From positions 145,527-209,526 of the forward strand of contig NZ_CABVPN010000012.1 in the NCBI RefSeq assembly GCF_902499115.1: a DNA stretch of 64,000 bases, read 5' to 3'. Source of the stretch: Burkholderia diffusa (lineage in GTDB: Bacteria; Pseudomonadota; Gammaproteobacteria; Burkholderiales; Burkholderiaceae). This document shows positions 59,377 to 64,000 of the stretch, piece after piece. A program made the position numbers and the translations under genes. Under the pieces are notes generated by a model. It was not told the DNA's origin. It was given only the letters and a program-made list of their open reading frames with translations, and made no database searches. How positions within the stretch are numbered: position 1 is the first letter of the stretch; each line of letters begins with the position of its first letter.

Positions 59377-60810
59377 TCATGCGGCGTCGCGCCGCCGCAG
59401 TTCAGCCGGCGGAATCTTCATCGCCTGGCGATACTTGGTCACCGTCCGACGCGCAAGAAGGATGCCGCGCCCCGCCAGATTCTGGGTGAGCGCGACGTCA
59501 GACAGCGGGTCGGAGTGGCGCTCGGCCGCGATCATGTCGCGGATCAGCACCTTCGCGGCCAACGCCGAGCACACGCCCTTCCCGGCTGCTTCCAGCTTGC
59601 GCGGGAAGAAATACTTGAACTCGAACGTGCCGTGCGGCGTGGCCATGTACTTGTTGCCCGTCGCGCGCGACACGGTCGATTCGTGCAGGTCGAGCGCCTC
59701 GGCGATGTCGCGCAGCACGAGCGGCTTCATCGCGATCTCGCCGTAGCGGAAGAAATCGCGCTGCCGCGCGACGATGCATTCGCCGACGCGCTGGATCGTG
59801 TCGAAGCGCTTCTGCACGTTGCGGATCAGCCAGCGCGCTTCCTGCAACTGCTGGCCGAGCGGCGAATCGTGCTCGCCGCTCGACTGCGCGAACAAGGTTG
59901 CGTAGCGCTCGTGCAGCCGCGCGCGCGGCAGCACGGCCGGGTTGATCGTCACGACCCATTCGTCGCGCACCTGGCGCACGATCACGTCGGGTATCACGTA
60001 GTCGCCGCGCGTGCTGCCGTAGTGGTTGCCGGGACGCGGATCGAGCGTGCGCACCAGCGCGCACGCCGCCTGCATCGTCGCCTGGCTGCAGCCCAGGCGT
60101 CGCTGGATTTCCGCCGTCTCGCGCCGCGCGAGCCGTTCGAGATGGTCGCGCGCGATCGCCTTCGCCTCCGCGAGCGCCGGCGTGCCGGCTGGAATCGCGT
60201 CGAGCTGCAGCACCAGGCATTCGGACACCGAGCGCGCGGCGATGCCCGGACGGTCCAGCATCTGCACGAGCCGCAGCGCCACCGCGAGATCCTGTTCCGA
60301 CAGCAGCAACGCCGGATCGGCCGCGACCAGCAGCTCGGCCAGTTCCTGACGCAGGTAGCCGTCCTCGTCGAGCGCATCGATCACGATGCGCGCAGCCTCG
60401 CGGTCGCGCTTGTTCAGCGGATAAAGGCGCAGCGCATCGTGCAGTTGCTGGTGCAGCGACGGCTCGGCCGCCATCCACTCGCCGGGCGACAGGTCGCTCG
60501 CGTCGTCAGCCTGGCGGCTCGTGCCGCGCGGCGCCGGCGCCGCTGTATACGACACCTCGCCGTCAGGCGGACGCACGTCCTCGCGCTCTGGCGGCGGCTC
60601 GGCCGCCGCGGCTTCGGCGGTGGATTCGGGCACGTCGGCGGCGGCTTCGTCGTCGCCCTGGCCATCTTCGAGAAACGGATTCGAGTCGAGCGCCTGCCGC
60701 AGTTCCTGCTGGAATTCGAGCGAAGACAACTGCAACAGGCGAAGGGACTGCTGAAGCCTCGGCGTGAGTGCCAGATGCTGTCGCATCTGGAGCGCAAGCG
60801 TGACGGACAT
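59377..60810 (-). CDS. rpoN: RNA polymerase sigma-54 factor, second RpoN type
   Basis: 477 residues. Region I: LALQMRQHLALTPRLQQSLRLLQLSSLEFQQ-type glutamine/leucine-rich start (residues 3-35). Region II is acidic and variable (35-120). Region III has the core-binding domain, FFRYGEIAMKPLVLRDIAEA and LHESTVSRATGNKYMATPHG (helix-turn-helix), and ends with the RpoN box ARRTVTKYR (canonical ARRTVAKYR, Ala to Thr). AGGAGG fixes the start at MSVTLAL. Burkholderia commonly carry a second rpoN; no enhancer-binding protein is adjacent. Confidence 0.9.
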   Translation of the reverse strand: MSVTLALQMRQHLALTPRLQQSLRLLQLSSLEFQQELRQALDSNPFLEDGQGDDEAAADVPESTAEAAAAEPPPEREDVRPPDGEVSYTAAPAPRGTSRQADDASDLSPGEWMAAEPSLHQQLHDALRLYPLNKRDREAARIVIDALDEDGYLRQELAELLVAADPALLLSEQDLAVALRLVQMLDRPGIAARSVSECLVLQLDAIPAGTPALAEAKAIARDHLERLARRETAEIQRRLGCSQATMQAACALVRTLDPRPGNHYGSTRGDYVIPDVIVRQVRDEWVVTINPAVLPRARLHERYATLFAQSSGEHDSPLGQQLQEARWLIRNVQKRFDTIQRVGECIVARQRDFFRYGEIAMKPLVLRDIAEALDLHESTVSRATGNKYMATPHGTFEFKYFFPRKLEAAGKGVCSALAAKVLIRDMIAAERHSDPLSDVALTQNLAGRGILLARRTVTKYRQAMKIPPAELRRRDAA

Positions 60811-61056
60811 CGATGCCCTCCTGACGGTGTGCGGAATTGCGTGCAGACGCAATCATGCAGCTTCCATGCCAAGGGGGCGAAGCGCCGTCCGTCGCGGCTC
60901 TCGCGGGTTCGCACCCCGCTTGCGGCGGCCCCGGCTGCTGCCTTTTTTACAAGTGCCGGCAAGTTGGAGGCACGGAATTCGCGCCGGGCGGACGCACCGG
61001 CTGCGCGCCGGCGCGCCGGTGTATCCGCCCGCAGCCGCCGCACGACGTGCCGCACG

Positions 61057-61368
61057 TCAGTACTGCATCGGCGGCGGCGTGCCCGGCATCGTCCGGTCGC
61101 CCTGCGCGCCGTTCGGTCCCGGCGGCGGCACGTCGGCCGCCTCACCGCCGGCCGCACCCGCCGGCATCGTGTTGTACGGCGACGGACGCGTGTCGTAGCG
61201 CGTGTTCGCGTCCGGCATCGTCGTGGTCGGCGACGCGCCATGACCGTCCGGCGGCGCCGGCGGAGCGCCGCGCGTGCCGTAAGTGGCCTGCGGTTGCGTG
61301 CATGCGCCGAGCGCGCACGCGGCGGCGAACGCACAGGCGCCCACACGCATCGACTGGATCGGCTTCAT
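61057..61368 (-). CDS. Small proline-rich lipoprotein
   Basis: 103 residues. The lipobox ALGAC (Cys23) follows a hydrophobic stretch; an Asp/Lys sorting residue is absent (next is Thr). The mature part is Pro/Gly-rich and unstructured (PPAPPDGHGASP, GTPPPMQY). GGAGG before the start. Function unknown. The 246-base gap to rpoN holds no recognisable gene. Confidence 0.75.
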   Translation of the reverse strand: MKPIQSMRVGACAFAAACALGACTQPQATYGTRGAPPAPPDGHGASPTTTMPDANTRYDTRPSPYNTMPAGAAGGEAADVPPPGPNGAQGDRTMPGTPPPMQY

Positions 61369-61418
61369 CGGAATCCTCCGTTGAATCGGTGGCGCAGGGC
61401 CGGCCGTGGCGACACGGC

Positions 61419-61730
61419 TCAGAGCCGGTTGAAATGGAAATCGCCGGCATACGCGGTCGGCGCGCGGCGCGCCATCATCGTGTCGAACTCGGCGGCGACG
61501 CGTGCCAGCGCACCACGTCGCCGCTCGATACCGGCCTGCTCGAGCGCCGCGAACGCATCGGCGTCGAAGGTGACGGTCAGCGACGCCGGATGGCCGTCGA
61601 TGCGAAAGCCGAAACGCAGCGCGCCGGGCGGCTGCTCGTCGACATCGAACGGCATCGCCCGCGCCTCGAAATGGCGGCCGAGCGTCTCGGCCACGTCGCG
61701 CAGCATGCCGGGTTTCACGCGGATGCTCAT
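61419..61730 (-). CDS. Conserved hypothetical protein (DUF3022-like layout)
   Basis: 103 residues, MSIRVKPGMLRDVAETLGRH then FGFRIDGHPASLTVTFDADA and ARVAAEFDTMMARRAPTAYA. The order strand, beta hairpin, helix 'FDADAFAALEQAG' has a distant likeness to the DUF3022 proteins nearby, but I cannot claim a family. AAGGAGGG precedes the start. Confidence 0.65.
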   Translation of the reverse strand: MSIRVKPGMLRDVAETLGRHFEARAMPFDVDEQPPGALRFGFRIDGHPASLTVTFDADAFAALEQAGIERRRGALARVAAEFDTMMARRAPTAYAGDFHFNRL

Positions 61731-61747
61731 CGTGGCCCCTCCTTGGA

Positions 61748-61873
61748 TCAGGTGAACGCCACCGGCGGCAGGTCGTCCGGCGGGGGCGGTTGTGGGTCCG
61801 GCCCGACGTCGGGCACAGGCGGCTCGGGCCGGTGCATCGACTGAGCAGGGTTTCGGATGGCGTCTCTGTTCAT
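61748..61873 (-). CDS. Very small proline-rich ORF
   Basis: 41 residues from MNRDAIRNPAQSMHRPEPPV, ending DDLPPVAFT. A GAGGAGAG lies about 18 bases before this ATG (12 before an ATG two codons earlier), longer than ideal. It lies 17 bases upstream of the next minus-strand gene and could be translated with it. The Pro-rich composition may reflect only GC bias. Confidence 0.35.
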   Translation of the reverse strand: MNRDAIRNPAQSMHRPEPPVPDVGPDPQPPPPDDLPPVAFT

Positions 61874-62072
61874 GGGCATTCGATCGTTGCGCTCTCCTCG
61901 CGGAACCGGATCGCGGCGCGGCACGTTCGCCGCTCGATGCCCCAAGGTCCGCAAGCCGCATGCCGGCCTCTGTCGGCGCTTGCCGCGCGTCGACGCGCCA
62001 GCGTGCAGGCCGCCGCCCGGCGCGACGTGTCTTCGCTACACCGCGCGCTGCAATTCTTTCAAGACCATCGCG

Positions 62073-62375
62073 CTACCCGTCGTACGCAGCCATCACGAGC
62101 CACAGCTCGTGGTCGTCGTCGCGCACCCGCGCGGCGAGTGCATACGGATCGGTCGGGTCGCACGCGCGCTGCAGCGCGAAGCGCGCCGGCTCCGTCGAGC
62201 CGAACGTCTCGTCGAGCGGCCGCACGTCGGCCTTGCCTTCGAACATGCGGCGATCGGGCCGGTAGATCAGCGGCTCCTGCTTCCATGTGATGAAGTGGCT
62301 TTTCACCGACTCGAACCCTCCGCCACATACGTTGACTTCATAGCGCACGCCTGGCCGCCGTTTCGGAATCGTCAT
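62073..62375 (-). CDS. Conserved hypothetical protein
   Basis: 100 residues: MTIPKRRPGVRYEVNVCGGG, then FITWKQEPLIYRPDRRMFEG and a final strand DDDHELWLVMAAYDG. Mixed alpha/beta content, no signal peptide. GGGAGG before the start supports translation. No family recognised. Confidence 0.65.
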   Translation of the reverse strand: MTIPKRRPGVRYEVNVCGGGFESVKSHFITWKQEPLIYRPDRRMFEGKADVRPLDETFGSTEPARFALQRACDPTDPYALAARVRDDDHELWLVMAAYDG

Positions 62376-62529
62376 CGTGCCCTCCCGCTTGATGTGCGCA
62401 TGCATGCGGCGCGTGGCGCGCCGTGGTGTCGTCGTTGCCGCCGACGCGGCAAGTCGCGTGCCGTCCGGATGCAGCGGGCACGGCCGTTGCGCGAAAACCG
62501 CCTCATCGTCACCGACACGGAGCCCTGCC

Positions 62530-62784
62530 ATGAAGGATTCGACCCGTTCCGGCCGCGACGCGCCGGCGCACGAACCGCGTCCCGCCCCGTCGCCGCCGCT
62601 CAAGGACCAGGACCACACGAAAACGCGCCACTCGGAGCGGCATATCGACAAGCAGCTCGAGGACACGTTCCCCGCGAGCGATCCGCCCGCGACCGGCGGC
62701 ATCACGCGCATCGAGCCCGACACGCCGCCGGGCACGCACGACGACGGCCCGTGGCAGGACCCGGCCAGGCGCCGCGACGCATGA
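62530..62784 (+). CDS. Small hypothetical protein with the 'LEDTFPASDPPA' motif
   Basis: 84 residues, hydrophilic. HIDKQLEDTFPASDPPATGG belongs to a widespread short motif (usually L-E-D/E-S/T-F-P-A-S-D-P-P) seen in many small proteobacterial proteins of unknown role. GGAG precedes the ATG. It lies 87 bases before the CBS gene on the same strand. Confidence 0.7.
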   Translation: MKDSTRSGRDAPAHEPRPAPSPPLKDQDHTKTRHSERHIDKQLEDTFPASDPPATGGITRIEPDTPPGTHDDGPWQDPARRRDA

Positions 62785-62871
62785 CCGTCGGCGATTCGAC
62801 GGACACCCGTGCCGAACGGCACGCCGCTTGCTGAATCGCACGGCCCCGCTTCAAGCCGCCAGGAGGACTCC

Positions 62872-63303
62872 ATGCAACGCGTCAACGAAATCATGTCGCA
62901 GGACGTCGTGCACATTGCGCCGACCGACTCGATCCGTCATGCGGCGCAACTGATGGAGCGCTACGACATCGGCGCGCTGCCCGTGTGCGACAACAACCGG
63001 CTGATCGGCATGGTCACGGACCGCGACCTCGCGGTGCGCGCGATCTCGGCCGGCAAGCCGCCGGAGACGCGGATCCACGAAGTTGCGTCGGGTCCGATCG
63101 AATGGTGTTTCGAGGACGATCCGCTGGACGAGATCCAGCACTACATGGCCGACGCGCAACTGCGCCGCCTGCCCGTCGTCGATCACGACCAGCGCCTCGT
63201 CGGCATGCTGTCGCTCGCGGACATCGCGACGCGCACGGCCGGCCCCGCGCGCGACGACGTCGCGAACACGCTCGAAGGCGTGTCGCAACCGAAGCGTACG
63301 TGA
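62872..63303 (+). CDS. Two-CBS-domain protein
   Basis: 143 residues made of a CBS pair: EIMSQDVVHIAPTDSIRHAA with LPVCDNNRLIGMVTDRDLAV (first, about 5-60) and EDDPLDEIQHYMADAQLRRL with PVVDHDQRLVGMLSLADIAT (second, about 75-130). CBS pairs bind adenine nucleotides and sense energy state. AGGAGG before the start. Probably in one transcript with the PRC-barrel gene, 90 bases on, which has the same strong ribosome site. Confidence 0.9.
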   Translation: MQRVNEIMSQDVVHIAPTDSIRHAAQLMERYDIGALPVCDNNRLIGMVTDRDLAVRAISAGKPPETRIHEVASGPIEWCFEDDPLDEIQHYMADAQLRRLPVVDHDQRLVGMLSLADIATRTAGPARDDVANTLEGVSQPKRT

Positions 63304-63393
63304 CGGGGCGATCCTCGCCCCGCCCGACAACCCGCGCGACCCGCAGGGCCCATCCCGGGCACGGCCGCGCTCCACGCAACCAGGAGGACAACC

Positions 63394-63876
63394 ATGCAGA
63401 CTTCCGATCGAGGACAGACGCGCATCATCGGCAAGGGCGCCGCGACGGCGGCCGGCCCAGGCCCCGACGTGATGGCGGCCGACACGCTGGAAGGCGACAA
63501 GGTCTACACGACCGATGGCGACGACGTCGGCAAGATCAAGGACATCATGCTCGACGTGCGCTCGGGCCGCGTCGCGTACGCCGTGCTGTCGAGCGGCGGC
63601 CTGCTCGGCATCGGCGACAAGCTGCTCGCGATTCCATGGAGTGCACTCACGCTCGACACCGAACGCAAGTGTTTCCTGCTGTCGGTGTCGTCCGAGCGGA
63701 TCCGCAACGCGCCGGGCTTCGACAAGGATCACTGGCCGGCGATGGCGGACCCGCAATGGGCCACGCCGCTGCACGAGTTCTATGGCAGCACGCCGTACTG
63801 GAGCGCGGGCGACGAGCTCGGGCTCACCGATCCGACCGAGGAACTGAATGATCCGCGCACGCGCGGGCGGCATTGA
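63394..63876 (+). CDS. PRC-barrel domain protein
   Basis: 160 residues. ADTLEGDKVYTTDGDDVGKI and KDIMLDVRSGRVAYAVLSSG form the PRC beta-barrel; KLLAIPWSALTLDTERKCFL follows. The end (WATPLHEFYGSTPYW) is common in Burkholderia members. PRC barrels bind partner proteins in photosynthesis, RNA and ribosome assembly; here only an adaptor role can be proposed. AGGAGG before the start. Confidence 0.88.
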   Translation: MQTSDRGQTRIIGKGAATAAGPGPDVMAADTLEGDKVYTTDGDDVGKIKDIMLDVRSGRVAYAVLSSGGLLGIGDKLLAIPWSALTLDTERKCFLLSVSSERIRNAPGFDKDHWPAMADPQWATPLHEFYGSTPYWSAGDELGLTDPTEELNDPRTRGRH

Positions 63877-63924
63877 CCGTTCGTGATTTGCCGGTGGTTC
63901 AGGCGACAGCCCCGCGAATGCGGT

Positions 63925-63965
63925 AATGCCGTTCAGTTAAGCGACTGAACGGCATTTTTGTTTTG
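63925..63965 (+). terminator. Intrinsic terminator after the PRC-barrel gene
   Basis: Perfect 12-bp stem AATGCCGTTCAG / CTGAACGGCATT with loop TTAAGCGA, followed by TTTGTTTT. It lies 49 bases after the stop. Confidence 0.92.
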
Positions 63966-64000
63966 GGGAAGGAATGGTTGTAAACGCTGCGCTGAGATGT

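Noticed and set aside
62377..62784. Longer version of the small gene at 62530
   Set aside because: The extra N-terminus overlaps the upstream region of the divergent gene and is Arg-rich; the GGAG site fits the ATG at 62530.

Overview
This window looks like a secondary replicon of a Burkholderia species, most likely of the cepacia complex. That is inferred from the high GC content, the gene families (DUF3022, DUF3175, DUF3008, a second sigma-54, LigD/Ku), the cat-ben cluster and the GlgE-type glucan cluster. No rRNA, tRNA, phage or insertion sequence was recognised.

Region 1 (about 1-15.2 kb) is the most unusual. A six-gene operon (4740-11881) encodes a membrane complex related to hydrogenase-4/formate hydrogenlyase (HyfB, C, E, F, G, I). 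Its large subunit lacks the cysteines that bind the [NiFe] centre, and no formate dehydrogenase or ferredoxin subunit is present. Two diverged, inverted copies of one small-gene cassette flank it: 962-3655 and 12822-15229. Each has a ribbon-helix-helix protein, a SpeE-like protein, a PhnA-like protein and a 73-residue protein; other members appear to have decayed in one copy or the other. The promoters are conserved between copies (ATTATAAT boxes, 33 bp between starts in the divergent pair). A palindrome ATGATAA-N5-TTATCAT occurs at both ends of the hyf region, between the cassettes, which suggests one shared regulator.

Region 2 (15.4-25.2 kb) holds an acetyltransferase, a hexanucleotide tandem repeat, a remnant of a cytochrome c gene, and a minus-strand catabolic cluster catB-catC-catA-benA-benB-benC-benD-ridA. 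This converts benzoate to catechol and then through muconate and muconolactone to the enol-lactone. A perfect ATAC-N7-GTAT box, the known BenM/CatM-type LysR site, lies upstream of catB, but no LysR gene is in the window. A heptanucleotide array separates catB from a sotB-like exporter.

Region 3 (25.4-45.4 kb) holds a HAD phosphatase, two small genes and a seven-gene operon glgE-treS/mak-glgB-glgX-treZ-malQ-treY. The set links trehalose to alpha-glucan (TreS, maltokinase, GlgE, GlgB) and back (GlgX, TreY, TreZ, with MalQ recycling).

Region 4 (45.5-48.2 kb) is an arsenic resistance operon arsR-arsC-acr3-arsH. Region 5 (48.3-64 kb) is rich in small stress-associated genes around a Ku/LigD end-joining pair: a phosphatidylserine decarboxylase-like enzyme, DJ-1/PfpI, DUF1488, two DUF3022, DUF1328, DUF3008, DUF3175, a Na+/H+ antiporter, a second RpoN, a lipoprotein, and CBS and PRC-barrel proteins. 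It ends in a clear intrinsic terminator.
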